DNA of 49,941 nt from an uncultured Actinomycetes bacterium (GTDB taxonomy: Bacteria; Actinomycetota; Acidimicrobiia; Acidimicrobiales; RAAP-2), in the NCBI GenBank assembly GCA_903875425.1, contig CAIQWC010000030.1, positions 1 through 49,941 of the forward strand, written 5' to 3'. The notes beneath the pieces were generated by a model. The model did no database searches, was not told where the DNA came from, and worked only from the letters and a program-made list of their open reading frames with translations. This document shows positions 1 to 7,826 of the stretch, piece after piece (position 1 is the first letter of the stretch; each line of letters starts with the position of its first letter). Made by a program: the position numbers and the translations under genes.

Positions 1-34
1 CCATCTCTTGGGCTATTTGAGCGCGAGCTTCCAT
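1..34 (-). CDS. N-terminal fragment of an unidentified protein, cut by the window edge
   Basis: On the minus strand an ATG lies two bases beyond the TAA stop of the FAD monooxygenase, and the frame stays open to the window edge (11 codons, beginning MEARAQIAQE). The tight spacing suggests a third gene of the same operon, translationally coupled to the monooxygenase. Nothing can be said about its function from 11 residues, and the frame could also be open by chance. Confidence 0.35.
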   Translation of the reverse strand, partial: MEARAQIAQEM

Positions 35-36
35 GA

Positions 37-1221
37 TTATGGCTTCGGTGGATAGAGGCTGAAGGTAACTTCAGGGTCAAATGGTGAGTGGTTGCCGTCA
101 ACTTGGGATCGGCGTCCTACGCGGACGTTACGATCGACGAGCTCCCTACCCAATTTGAGCCGTCCTGGCTCCCAATTTGCCAGCGCTTCGGGAACCGAAT
201 CGGCCTCAAGAAGGGCTTGGGCCAGGAAGTAACTCTCGTCCGCTGCCTTGGCTGTTCCCGCAGCGGCGTGCGATCGTGCCACCCACGCGGAGTCTCCTAA
301 GAGACAAATCCGACCAAAGGCCATTTTCGGTATCTCGCAGTCAACGAGTGCTTGGATGAAGGGCTCTTTGGCGGCACAAACAACTTCAGAGATCAACGCT
401 GGCAGTCGTGCTTTCGAGGAAGCGTGGAGCTCATCGACATGCACTTGGCGAACCTGTCCAGGTTGGATGGAAACGGGACGTCGGATACCAGTGGCATCAG
501 TCATGACGTCGTCAAAGTCATCACCTTCGAGGTAATTGCGGTACCAAACAAAGTTGAGGAGTCGATCCTTAGGCTTCACTGAACCGCTGTGACCTGGGAT
601 CGGGTACACGATGATATGGCTGTTAGCCAAGGTGTAGTAGGTCAACTTGTCAATAATCTTGTCGAAAGTTGCCTCTGAGACATCAGTAGCCGCCGTCAGA
701 CCTCGCCAGCCGACATACCCCGCATAGTGAACCACTACGTCAGGGAGTAGCTCTTTACGCGCCTGAGAATGGACGCCATCGGCCATAACGACGAGGTCAA
801 AGCTTTCGGTTGTCCCATCGGAGAATTGGACGCTGGCATCACTGTCAGTTTGGCTAAAACCGATCATTTCTTTGCCGAGCATGTAGCGCTCAGGGCCGAA
901 GGCCTTCAAAGATTCTTGGTAAACCGTGTTCCAAGACGTGAATCGGTAAGGCTGCTTCTTCTCGTACTTCACCGTATCGTCGCGGTGCAAAAAGTGAACG
1001 AGCTCCGTCTTCACGCTGATGGTATCGAGATCTACCCCAGCACGTTCTCCGAGGAACTTTGAGGTTTCGTCTAAGAAACCGATGCCGGCTCCTCGCTGCT
1101 CGAGAGGGACTGGCGAGCGCTCAAACACCGTGACGTCAAAACCTGCGTCACGGAGCCAGAGCGCAGCGCTCAGTCCACCAATCGAACCGCCAACAATGCC
1201 AATTTTGAGGTTTGCGTCCAT
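37..1221 (-). CDS. FAD-dependent monooxygenase (aromatic-ring hydroxylase type)
   Basis: This is a 394-residue single-component flavoprotein hydroxylase, a family that uses FAD, NAD(P)H and O2 to hydroxylate aromatic or heteroaromatic substrates. Seen in the sequence: the dinucleotide-binding motif GGSIGG at residues 11-16, the ribose-binding Glu34 ending the second strand, and the second FAD motif GDSAW at about 309 followed by AAAGTAKAADES. The last motif and a central LNFVWYRN recall 2,6-dihydroxypyridine 3-monooxygenase and salicylate-hydroxylase relatives; the substrate is not predictable. I chose the ATG at 1221 because the flavin fold begins a few residues later. A longer frame to 1284 would overlap the upstream gene. 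It lies 23 bases downstream of the PPOX-fold gene and is probably cotranscribed with it. Confidence 0.88.
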   Translation of the reverse strand: MDANLKIGIVGGSIGGLSAALWLRDAGFDVTVFERSPVPLEQRGAGIGFLDETSKFLGERAGVDLDTISVKTELVHFLHRDDTVKYEKKQPYRFTSWNTVYQESLKAFGPERYMLGKEMIGFSQTDSDASVQFSDGTTESFDLVVMADGVHSQARKELLPDVVVHYAGYVGWRGLTAATDVSEATFDKIIDKLTYYTLANSHIIVYPIPGHSGSVKPKDRLLNFVWYRNYLEGDDFDDVMTDATGIRRPVSIQPGQVRQVHVDELHASSKARLPALISEVVCAAKEPFIQALVDCEIPKMAFGRICLLGDSAWVARSHAAAGTAKAADESYFLAQALLEADSVPEALANWEPGRLKLGRELVDRNVRVGRRSQVDGNHSPFDPEVTFSLYPPKP

Positions 1222-1244
1222 GTTGGGATGGGGGGAAAGGACGC

Positions 1245-1766
1245 TTATGGCTTGCCGAAGAGGGCTACGCGGGTCACCTTGCACACGAACAAGCTACGAC
1301 GCTCGTTGATGGAAGGGTCACGAAGTTGGTAGGTGTCACCGTCGCCGATGTACTTCACCCAGATCTTGTTTAGCTGGTCGGTGACGCGCTGGCCTTCGGC
1401 GGGGTCATCCTCGCTGATTTCACGCTCCAAGGTGGCCTTGATGCTCATCCAGTGGTACGGGTTGTCTGGGTTCATAAGAAGCAAGGAAACGCGGCCATTG
1501 GCACGGATCCACTCGCACTTCTTACGCTGAGAAGCGATGTTTACCAAGACGGTATCGTCTTCGTAGTCAAACCAAATTGGGGTCATGTTGACGCCACCGT
1601 CGCCACCGACAAGGCCGATGATGCAGTGCGAAGGGTTGTCCAGAAGCTGACGGTAAATAGGGTTGAGGTCATTGAGGCTATTAACTTCCCCATGGCTTCC
1701 AACGGCGAATTGATTCTCCTGGAGACCGTCGGCGACGTCTAGAAATTGTGCAACTTTGATGGTCAT
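1245..1766 (-). CDS. PPOX-class flavin/F420-dependent oxidoreductase-like protein
   Basis: The 173-residue protein has the split-barrel fold of the pyridoxamine-5'-phosphate-oxidase superfamily. Visible hallmarks are a first strand with GGVNMTPIWFDYEDDTVLVN, then a turn with RKKCEWIRANGRVSLLLMNP, and a later WMSIKATLEREIS strand. In actinobacteria this subclass often binds F420 or FMN and reduces small organic molecules, but some members only bind cofactor or haem. The ATG at 1766 is supported by AGGGGG five bases upstream on the minus strand. It is the first gene of a minus-strand operon with the FAD monooxygenase, so it could supply or recycle a reduced cofactor, or act on the hydroxylated product; that is inference. 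Confidence 0.82.
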   Translation of the reverse strand: MTIKVAQFLDVADGLQENQFAVGSHGEVNSLNDLNPIYRQLLDNPSHCIIGLVGGDGGVNMTPIWFDYEDDTVLVNIASQRKKCEWIRANGRVSLLLMNPDNPYHWMSIKATLEREISEDDPAEGQRVTDQLNKIWVKYIGDGDTYQLRDPSINERRSLFVCKVTRVALFGKP

Positions 1767-1873
1767 GGTTCCCCCTAGGGTTACGAGATGGTTAAGCGTT
1801 GGGCAAGTTACTAGGGATGCATCGAAAAATCAAGTGAGTTGAGGCGCGCAGCTCCGCTCGAGTTTCAAGGTTC

Positions 1874-1901
1874 GCCATCCGCCATCCGCCATCCGCCATC
1901 C
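1874..1901. repeat. four tandem copies of a 7-base unit (GCCATCC)
   Basis: Four perfect head-to-tail copies of GCCATCC lie in the divergent promoter region between the PPOX-fold gene and the thiamine-diphosphate enzyme. They are followed by GATGGC, which is complementary to one unit and could pair with it. A heptamer array of this kind may be slippage-prone and could alter promoter spacing, or it could be a multi-site operator. No function is demonstrated. Confidence 0.85.
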
Positions 1902-1932
1902 GATGGCTGTTGGCCTGGTTACGAGGTGGGTC

Positions 1933-1942
1933 AGTGATCACT
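1933..1942. promoter_or_regulatory. perfect 10-base palindrome (AGTGATCACT), candidate operator
   Basis: A perfect self-complementary decamer sits 47 bases upstream of the proposed GTG start of the thiamine-diphosphate enzyme, inside the 222-base divergent region. Its length suits a dimeric repressor half-site pair. No regulator gene lies next to it, so assignment to a family would be speculation. Confidence 0.35.
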
Positions 1943-1988
1943 AAAGTTGAACCCCCAAGCCCGTTTTCGAACCCAGAGGAGATTCATC

Positions 1989-3626
1989 GTGTCGTCTATG
2001 TTGGAAGGTAGACAAATATCGGATTTGTTGGCTAAAAACGTTGCTGCGGCTGGGGGAACCCTCTTCTTCGGAGTGCCCGGTGGGGGCTCCAATCTCGATA
2101 CGGTTGGCGCACTTGAGGAGCAGGGTTGTCAATTTGTGCTCGTCCATACGGAAAATGCAGCAGGCGTCATGGCATCAGTCGTGAGCGAATTAACTGGTCG
2201 TATATCGGGCGCTGTCGTCACGAGAGGTCCCGGCGCGACGAGCGCTACTAACGGTTCAGCCCAAGCCCTGCTGGAACGTCAAGGCATTTTGATGATTACC
2301 GACTGCGTTAATCACGGCTCTTCATTTCGTAATTCCCATCAGCGTGTCGACCAACGGACCATGTTCTCGGCTGTAGCGAAAGCGTCGGGGACCCTCGGTG
2401 GCGCCCATGGTGAAGTCCTCGTGAGCTCGGCCATTGAGATTGCACAATCGGGTCAGCCTGGGCCCGTCCATTTCGACATTGACCCGACGGTACCTAGTAG
2501 CGATGCGTTTGTGGTCCCGCAAGGACCTGTCCCGAGTAGCGAAGCAATCGAATCTGCGCGGTCTTTGATTGCTGGGGCCAAGAATCCCGTTGTGATCTTA
2601 GGTGTTGGGGCCTATGCGCAACGCTGGGATAAGAAGTCCGACATCGTGGCCGCAATCAGAAAATTCGTGATGCCTCAGAACATTTTGACGCTGACAAGTT
2701 ACAAGGCACGGGGTGTCGTACCCGATAGCGCACCTGGTTTCGCTGGCATCTTCACGGGAGCGACCATTGAAGCCCCGGTGCTGGAGAAGGCTGACGTGGT
2801 TATTGGTATAGGACTTGATCCCGTAGAAATGATTCCCGCGCCATGGCCGTACCAAGCAAAGGTCTTGCTCGTGAATTCATGGGCGATCGATAACTGCTCG
2901 TACTTTGGAGAAGAGGCGACGGAACTCACGGGGGACCTTCTCGGTTTGCTTGGCGCGCTCGATGGCGCCTTCAGCGTGGAAGGCGATACCGCCGCAGCCT
3001 CAACATATCGAACCGCCGCGCGAGAGAAATTACTCGCGGCTCTTCCCTCGGCTGCGCCGAAAGGCCTTACCCCCCAGCAAGTTGCGCTCACCGTTCGAGA
3101 TCTTGCTCCGGCTGGCTCCATTGCCACCGTGGACGCCGGTGCTCACATGCTGTCGACAATGCCACTATGGGATGTCGAGAATCCTGGGGAAGTCCTCATC
3201 TCGAGCGGACTGGCCACCATGGGGTATTCACTACCCGCGGCCGTGGCCGCTGGCTTGGTGCACCGCGATCGCCACGTTTTCTGCTTTACCGGCGATGGTG
3301 GCATCAATATGGCTCTGGCTGAATTAGAAACCTTGGCACGTCTGGGCCTCAATGTTATTGTTCTCGTCTTCAATGACGCGGCCTTAAGCCTGATCGAGAT
3401 TAAGCAGAAGCCTGAGGGTCAAGGTGGAAATAATGCCGTCCACTACGCACCTATCAATTTTGCCCAAGTGGGGGAAGGAATGGGGATTCGGTCCGTTGGA
3501 GTTGCCACTGAGGCAGAGCTGCGGGCCGCGTTGAATGACGCCATCGCCTTCCAGGGGCCCACCGTCCTTGATATCCGGGTTGATCCAGCCGCCTACCCAC
3601 TCATCATGAATGCTGTCCGTGGCTAG
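1989..3626 (+). CDS. thiamine-diphosphate-dependent enzyme, acetolactate synthase/decarboxylase type
   Basis: This is a 545-residue ThDP enzyme with the three-domain order of acetolactate synthases and benzoylformate or indolepyruvate decarboxylases. The N-terminal PYR domain carries GVPGGG at 28-33, the cofactor-activating Glu55 in VHTENAAG, and RGPGAT. The C-terminal PP domain has the Mg-ThDP motif from GDGG at about 435 to FND at about 463. The GTG at 1989 is preferred over an upstream TTG (1947) because AGAGGAG ends seven bases before it. It is not clearly a biosynthetic IlvB: there is no IlvN next door, and the linker and C-terminus look divergent. Neighbouring genes for a 2-hydroxyacid dehydrogenase and flavoprotein oxygenases suggest 2-oxoacid chemistry in a catabolic setting. 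Confidence 0.88.
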   Translation: MSSMLEGRQISDLLAKNVAAAGGTLFFGVPGGGSNLDTVGALEEQGCQFVLVHTENAAGVMASVVSELTGRISGAVVTRGPGATSATNGSAQALLERQGILMITDCVNHGSSFRNSHQRVDQRTMFSAVAKASGTLGGAHGEVLVSSAIEIAQSGQPGPVHFDIDPTVPSSDAFVVPQGPVPSSEAIESARSLIAGAKNPVVILGVGAYAQRWDKKSDIVAAIRKFVMPQNILTLTSYKARGVVPDSAPGFAGIFTGATIEAPVLEKADVVIGIGLDPVEMIPAPWPYQAKVLLVNSWAIDNCSYFGEEATELTGDLLGLLGALDGAFSVEGDTAAASTYRTAAREKLLAALPSAAPKGLTPQQVALTVRDLAPAGSIATVDAGAHMLSTMPLWDVENPGEVLISSGLATMGYSLPAAVAAGLVHRDRHVFCFTGDGGINMALAELETLARLGLNVIVLVFNDAALSLIEIKQKPEGQGGNNAVHYAPINFAQVGEGMGIRSVGVATEAELRAALNDAIAFQGPTVLDIRVDPAAYPLIMNAVRG

Positions 3627-3706
3627 TAAGTGGGAGCAGAGTCTGAGATGATTGGTACCCAGCAACGAGCCTCCTCCTCGTCGCCCAACTAAGGACAGGT
3701 GGATCA

Positions 3707-4168
3707 ATGAAGGGCAAAGTAGCGGTGCTCGTGGCAGTACTCTCGCTCGGAGTGTTCACGTCGGCGTGTAGTTCGTCGTCCACAACCCCTCCGACTACGA
3801 CGACAACAACGGCGCCGATGACGTTGGCGGACGGTTGCGCACAATTAACTGCTATTCAAACGTCGGGGGCAGGCTCCGCGTTCGGCACGCAAGGTTTCAC
3901 CTTCGGGGCTCATCCAACGCTCAATAACGCAAAGGCCTACGGCTTCACAGCGCGGAATCTCAGCGACGTACTAAGCAGCGCTTCTTGGCCTAGCGCTGCT
4001 CAAAGTGACGTAAACGCTCTGTCAAAAGCCCTCTCATCCCTAGCGACGCAGCTTTACGCCTACGACGGCTCGGCAGCAATGCTGACTTCGGTGGAGGCTC
4101 AGTCGAAAGAGGTTGGTCGAGTTGGTAATGTGCTCGAGAAATCCATGACCTGTAAATCTGCGTTCTAA
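3707..4168 (+). CDS. small secreted lipoprotein of unknown function
   Basis: A 153-residue protein with a basic start, a hydrophobic stretch and a lipobox ending at Cys21 (FTSAC), followed by a Ser/Thr/Pro-rich linker. This is a typical type II signal peptide and extracytoplasmic tether. The mature part has only two further Cys and no motif I recognise. A purine-rich site (AGGACAGGTGG) precedes the ATG. It lies 80 bases after the ThDP enzyme on the same strand and is convergent with the 2-hydroxyacid dehydrogenase, the stops being 15 bases apart. The Thr-rich linker resembles that of the lipoprotein at 6231-6971, but the mature sequences are not obviously related. Confidence 0.8.
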   Translation: MKGKVAVLVAVLSLGVFTSACSSSSTTPPTTTTTTAPMTLADGCAQLTAIQTSGAGSAFGTQGFTFGAHPTLNNAKAYGFTARNLSDVLSSASWPSAAQSDVNALSKALSSLATQLYAYDGSAAMLTSVEAQSKEVGRVGNVLEKSMTCKSAF

Positions 4169-4183
4169 CTGTTATCTAGCGCA

Positions 4184-5122
4184 CTAGACGATTCGATAAT
4201 CGAGCTCGTCGCCTGCCATGCACTTAAGGATTTGCGTCGCAGCCTTTTTCTGTGATTCTTGAAGAGCCTCAACGGAGAGGAATGCCGAGTGAGGTGTTGC
4301 CAGAAGATGTGGCGTGCCCTCGATTAGGGAAGCCGAAGGCGGCTCAGTCTCGAATACATCCAAACCTGCCCCAGCAATGACACCGTTTTTGAGAGCATCG
4401 ACTAAGTCTGCCAGGTTGATGATGGGGCCACGGGAGCAGTTCACGACGTAGGAACTTGGCTTCATGGTCGCGAGCGTCGTGGCGTTAATCATGCCAATGG
4501 TTTCAGGCGTTGCCGGGCAGTGGACAGAGAGAACATCCGACGCTTCGAAGAGCTCGGGTAAGGCAACGAGTCGACCATTCGCGATGCTAGAGACGTAAGG
4601 GTCGTAGACGATAACGTCAGCGCCAAGAGCGTGCATAGCGTCGGCAACGTAACTTCCAATTCGTCCGTATCCAAGGAGCCCGATAGTCATGGTGGAGAGT
4701 CGGCGGATCTCGCCCATGTGAACGGAACCCCACTCACCTGCTTTGACGAGCACGTCGCCTTGAGGAAGTTTGCGGATCAGGGAGAGAATCATGGCAACGG
4801 TGTGAACTCCAACTTCCTCGACGCAGTAGTCGGGGACGTTGGTAATGGCAATACCTGCTGCCTTCGCGGCCTCGAGATCACAGTTGTCAACGCCGATGCC
4901 GTATCGAGCAATGATTTTACAGTTCTTCAAGCTGCCGATGACGTCTGCGTCCATGGGGAAGTAGGTGTTGAGGAGTGCGTCGGCAGATTCAATCGTCGCC
5001 AGAACTTCTTCGCGCGTTCCACTCGCTACCTCAATCGTCCCGCCAGCTTGTTCGATCAACGCTCTTTCGATTTCGATATCGGGAAAAACTTGGTCAGTCA
5101 CCACTACGCGAAATGTGCTCAT
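4184..5122 (-). CDS. D-isomer-specific 2-hydroxyacid dehydrogenase
   Basis: A 312-residue NAD(P)-dependent dehydrogenase that would interconvert a 2-oxoacid and its D-2-hydroxyacid. The nucleotide-binding domain inserted in the middle has GYGRIG at 151-156 and Asp174 at the end of the second strand, which favours NAD over NADP. The three catalytic residues of the family are all present: Arg231 in CSRGP, Glu260 in DVFETEPP and His278 in TPHSAF. The fold resembles the phosphoglycerate dehydrogenase/CtBP branch but lacks an ACT regulatory domain, so it is not a full SerA. I chose the ATG at 5122, which has AGGAG eight bases upstream; the GTG at 5131 sits inside that site. The substrate is unknown. 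Confidence 0.92.
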   Translation of the reverse strand: MSTFRVVVTDQVFPDIEIERALIEQAGGTIEVASGTREEVLATIESADALLNTYFPMDADVIGSLKNCKIIARYGIGVDNCDLEAAKAAGIAITNVPDYCVEEVGVHTVAMILSLIRKLPQGDVLVKAGEWGSVHMGEIRRLSTMTIGLLGYGRIGSYVADAMHALGADVIVYDPYVSSIANGRLVALPELFEASDVLSVHCPATPETIGMINATTLATMKPSSYVVNCSRGPIINLADLVDALKNGVIAGAGLDVFETEPPSASLIEGTPHLLATPHSAFLSVEALQESQKKAATQILKCMAGDELDYRIV

Positions 5123-5338
5123 TGCCTTCACTCCTTGATTAGTTGGTTACGCGAAACACTTACATCGAACGATAAGGAAATTAACACGGTGCGGTCGGGT
5201 CTCGAACATTGAGCCTTGATGTCCTCCATGAGTCGTTCGTATTACTGAGTCAATAGAGAGGATCCCGGACCAATGATCGAGGAGAAAAGCTTGGTTGTTG
5301 TTAGGCCTATTGCGCGGCTCCCTGGTAGAACCTGCGTG
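5123..5338. other. 216-base spacer with no gene seen
   Basis: Both strands were read. No open frame with a ribosome-binding site, RNA gene or strong terminator was found. The segment nearest 5122 is AT-richer and presumably holds the minus-strand promoter of the 2-hydroxyacid dehydrogenase, but I could not pick a convincing hexamer. Confidence 0.5.
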
Positions 5339-6118
5339 CTAGGTCGCGGGGCTCAGGCCACCATCAACATTAATGGCGGTGCCTGTTACGTAACTTGATC
5401 GAGGTGAAAGGAGCCAAGAAACAACGTCAGCGAATTCTTCAGACCGACCGAAACGCCCAAGCGGCACGGGGTTAGTACCGAGCAACGCAGCGTAGATTTC
5501 GGAGATATCGACCGATGCCGCATCGGCACGTCGAGACCACTGGCTAGATTCGATCAGGCCAGGCAGTACCGCGTTAACGCGAATGCCGTCTGCGCCCAAC
5601 TCGTTGGCAAGAACCTTGGTTAGTGCCATGCCGGCCGCTCGAGTAACCGAGGAAGGACTTGATCCCGCGGCCGGTGCCTTAGCCGCGAAGGCCAGTACGT
5701 TCACGATACTTGCTTGTTGTGAAGTACGAAGAAGCGCTACGGCGCGGCGGGCAAGTCTGATCGCGGCGCTTAGTTTGAGCTCGATGTCGGCGTTCCATAT
5801 CTCGTCGGTGCTTTGTTCGACACTGACAGCGTTAGCTTGACCAGCGTTGGAGACGAATCCATCGAGTCGCCCAAGATCGTCCTCAATGGTGGTGAGTATG
5901 CGCTCAATATCTTCGGCCTTCGAGACGTCTGCTTGGATACCGATGACGGAACCAGGCGTATGCGAAAGTACCCCGAGCGCTCGCTCTAAGCGCTGCTGAT
6001 CGCGGCCACAGATCACCACGGTGGCTCCTTCTCCCACAAGGCGTTTGGCGGTAGCGAGCCCCAAGCCGTCGGTACCTCCGGTAATGAGAATGACTCGGTC
6101 GCTTAGTTCAAGATCCAT
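5339..6118 (-). CDS. short-chain dehydrogenase/reductase family protein with an altered active site
   Basis: A 259-residue classical SDR-fold protein. The cofactor site is intact: TGGTDGLG at 13-20 and the NAG motif at 91-93. The C-terminal SSYVTGTAINVDGG is the usual FabG-like ending. The catalytic segment differs. The Ser position after IVN reads Leu142-Ala143, and the YxxxK motif before the AA helix reads Ser156 to Arg160 (SSVTR). All three catalytic residues are therefore replaced, so it may be a non-canonical reductase, a binding protein or a regulatory paralogue. The start at 6118 has AGGAAA upstream. The 2-hydroxyacid dehydrogenase lies 216 bases downstream on the same strand. Confidence 0.88.
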   Translation of the reverse strand: MDLELSDRVILITGGTDGLGLATAKRLVGEGATVVICGRDQQRLERALGVLSHTPGSVIGIQADVSKAEDIERILTTIEDDLGRLDGFVSNAGQANAVSVEQSTDEIWNADIELKLSAAIRLARRAVALLRTSQQASIVNVLAFAAKAPAAGSSPSSVTRAAGMALTKVLANELGADGIRVNAVLPGLIESSQWSRRADAASVDISEIYAALLGTNPVPLGRFGRSEEFADVVSWLLSPRSSYVTGTAINVDGGLSPAT

Positions 6119-6161
6119 GGTGATTTCCTATCGGCTCGTTGCAACAATGCTGACCCCGAGC

Positions 6162-6212
6162 GCTTGCTCACACGGCAACGCCGCCGCCTTGTCACGGTAG
6201 CGAAGAGCAAGC
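6162..6212. repeat. inverted repeat with 8-base arms in the spacer after the lipoprotein gene
   Basis: GCTTGCTC at 6162-6169 is exactly complementary to GAGCAAGC at 6205-6212 across a 35-base loop. No T-run follows on either strand, so an intrinsic terminator is not clear. It lies between the end of the minus-strand lipoprotein gene and the start of the SDR gene. Confidence 0.35.
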
Positions 6213-6230
6213 ACACGCTTCATAGAGACG

Positions 6231-6971
6231 TTATTTCAAGAGATCAGCGATGGGCGTGGCATTCGTAGGAGCCGAGATCGCGATCGCGCTATTGAACGCT
6301 CCTATGGAGGTAGTTGACAAGGTCCGGGCCCCCGAGAACTGCGTCATTGACAAGATCAATGGGTCGCCCTTGAGGGCTATGCCGAGGGCCTGCGTGCCAG
6401 ATCCTCCATGGACGTGAAGGTAGATGATTGGGATGCCATTAACGCTGCCAAGGCCGGCAAGCTTTGGCGGATTGAAGCAACCCGCGAGGAAGCGTGACAT
6501 CGAGCCCAACGCCGCGACGGGAGCAACGGCGGGGAATAAGGGTGATGAAATACTGACCGCCACCCACGTGCCTGCTAACGCTTTTGCGTGAGCGGATACG
6601 GAAGCACTGAGCTGCGTCCAAAATGCCGCGCTCGCTTTGAGGTAGACCGTCAGCGGAGTCGAGATAATCGAAGCCTGCCCCATACCCTTGGTCTGAATCG
6701 TGCCGACACTCCCCCCAGGCCCCACCTTCCAAGTTCCTGATAGGTAGTTATTCGAGAGGGCGGGATGCAAGAAGCTGGTGGTGAACGTTGCACTTGAGAC
6801 ATCGCGCGTTGATCCGCATGCCTTGTAGAGAATACGGCTGGGCGCTTCGACCGCTAATCCTGTTTTGGGGAAGGTGGTGGTAGTCGTTGGCGGCGGAGAA
6901 CTCGCGAAGCAACCTCCGAGCACCAGAGATCCGCTGAGGAGCATGACGGCAAGGGGGAGGCGACGGAACAT
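6231..6971 (-). CDS. secreted lipoprotein of unknown function
   Basis: A 246-residue protein starting MFRRLPL with a type II signal peptide: lipobox LVLGGC ending at Cys21, then a Pro/Thr-rich linker. The mature part is rich in Ala, Ser and Thr, with predicted beta strands and two Cys that could form a disulfide. I recognise no domain. I chose the ATG at 6971 because it gives a standard signal peptide; the open frame extends to 7106 but would run through the start of the divergent channel gene. No clear Shine-Dalgarno site is visible. It could be a periplasm-side ligand-binding or envelope protein. Confidence 0.75.
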   Translation of the reverse strand: MFRRLPLAVMLLSGSLVLGGCFASSPPPTTTTTFPKTGLAVEAPSRILYKACGSTRDVSSATFTTSFLHPALSNNYLSGTWKVGPGGSVGTIQTKGMGQASIISTPLTVYLKASAAFWTQLSASVSAHAKALAGTWVAVSISSPLFPAVAPVAALGSMSRFLAGCFNPPKLAGLGSVNGIPIIYLHVHGGSGTQALGIALKGDPLILSMTQFSGARTLSTTSIGAFNSAIAISAPTNATPIADLLK

Positions 6972-7038
6972 CCTTGGCGACGCTAGCGATCTCTGGGCAA
7001 GAAGGCAATGATCCCACCTATCGCCCGGTAGCGCGGTG

Positions 7039-7044
7039 TTATCT
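7039..7044 (+). promoter_or_regulatory. candidate -10 hexamer (TTATCT) of the channel gene
   Basis: The hexamer would place transcription start near 7051, leaving a roughly 20-base leader that contains GGAGGGAGG ahead of the ATG at 7072. The second base departs from TANNNT, so this is tentative. Confidence 0.3.
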
Positions 7045-7071
7045 AGAAACATGGGAGGAGGGAGGACTGCG

Positions 7072-7818
7072 ATGGCATCAGTGAATCCAGAGCGTGAGGG
7101 GAACATGAAGACGGTGTCGTCACGCCGACCGCTCTTGCATCGCCATGAGGCAACGTACCGCTATTCGTTTGTGCTGGGCCTGTTAATGGTCACCTTCTTT
7201 GTGGCCGGCGCCCTGCCTAATGTTCAGGCCTTACCGCTCATTATGTCCATAACCTTGGCGGCTACCTTGTTGGTGGTCTTGGCGGCGTCGGGGGCACACC
7301 ATGTGTATTTCCTGCTTGCGTGGGGGGCTGGCGCACTCGGTGTCGCTGGGGGTGTCGTGCAACTGTTCACCACCAATCTGTGGGCGGACACTACTACCGC
7401 GGTCCTAACGGGACTCTTGCTCATTGTTGGTCCCGTTGTGATTATCCGCGGCGTTCTTCGCGAGAGACAACTCAATGTTCAGACCGTGCTCGCCGCCTTG
7501 AGTTTGTACATCATGCTTGGGCTGTTGTTCGCCTTGGTGTTTCACGTAGTCCAAGACCTTGGCAACGTCGCGTTTTTCACGGACCATCGAAGGGGTACCG
7601 CTAGTACCTTCCTCTACTTCTCGTTTGCGACCATGACTACCGTGGGTTACGGCGATTTCACTGCGGCGGCCAATCTGGGCCGCACCCTCGGGGTCCTCGA
7701 AGCCATCCTCGGCCAGCTCTACTTGGTTACGGTCGTTGCGCTCTTGGTCGGGAATCTCGGGGCGATCAGAATGAACCCGACGACGCCAAAGGATCAAGAT
7801 GTCAGCGAAGGTGAGTAG
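7072..7818 (+). CDS. six-helix ion channel with a potassium selectivity filter
   Basis: A 248-residue membrane protein with five hydrophobic helices in its first 160 residues, a pore loop carrying the K+ filter TVGYGD at 190-195, and a last helix at about 207-230. The layout is that of voltage-gated-like or two-pore-domain bacterial K+ channels (Ion_trans_2), but no helix carries a regular series of Arg/Lys as a voltage sensor would. There is no cytoplasmic RCK or nucleotide-binding domain; the C-terminal tail is about 18 residues. The ATG at 7072 has GGAGGGAGG upstream and is preferred to the first in-frame start at 7036. A DksA-like gene follows after eight bases. Confidence 0.88.
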   Translation: MASVNPEREGNMKTVSSRRPLLHRHEATYRYSFVLGLLMVTFFVAGALPNVQALPLIMSITLAATLLVVLAASGAHHVYFLLAWGAGALGVAGGVVQLFTTNLWADTTTAVLTGLLLIVGPVVIIRGVLRERQLNVQTVLAALSLYIMLGLLFALVFHVVQDLGNVAFFTDHRRGTASTFLYFSFATMTTVGYGDFTAAANLGRTLGVLEAILGQLYLVTVVALLVGNLGAIRMNPTTPKDQDVSEGE

Positions 7819-7826
7819 TCTCTGAG

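Noticed and set aside
2699-3127. 142-codon minus-strand open frame in the ThDP enzyme
   Set aside because: Antisense to conserved ThDP-domain codons with no supporting motif.
1989-3626. Biosynthetic acetolactate synthase IlvB
   Set aside because: No IlvN or IlvC partner nearby and the sequence looks divergent; a broader ThDP-enzyme call is safer.
4175-4188. Short hairpin (TCTAG/CTAGA) between the convergent lipoprotein and 2-hydroxyacid dehydrogenase genes
   Set aside because: Only five base pairs with no T-run on either side; too weak to call a terminator.
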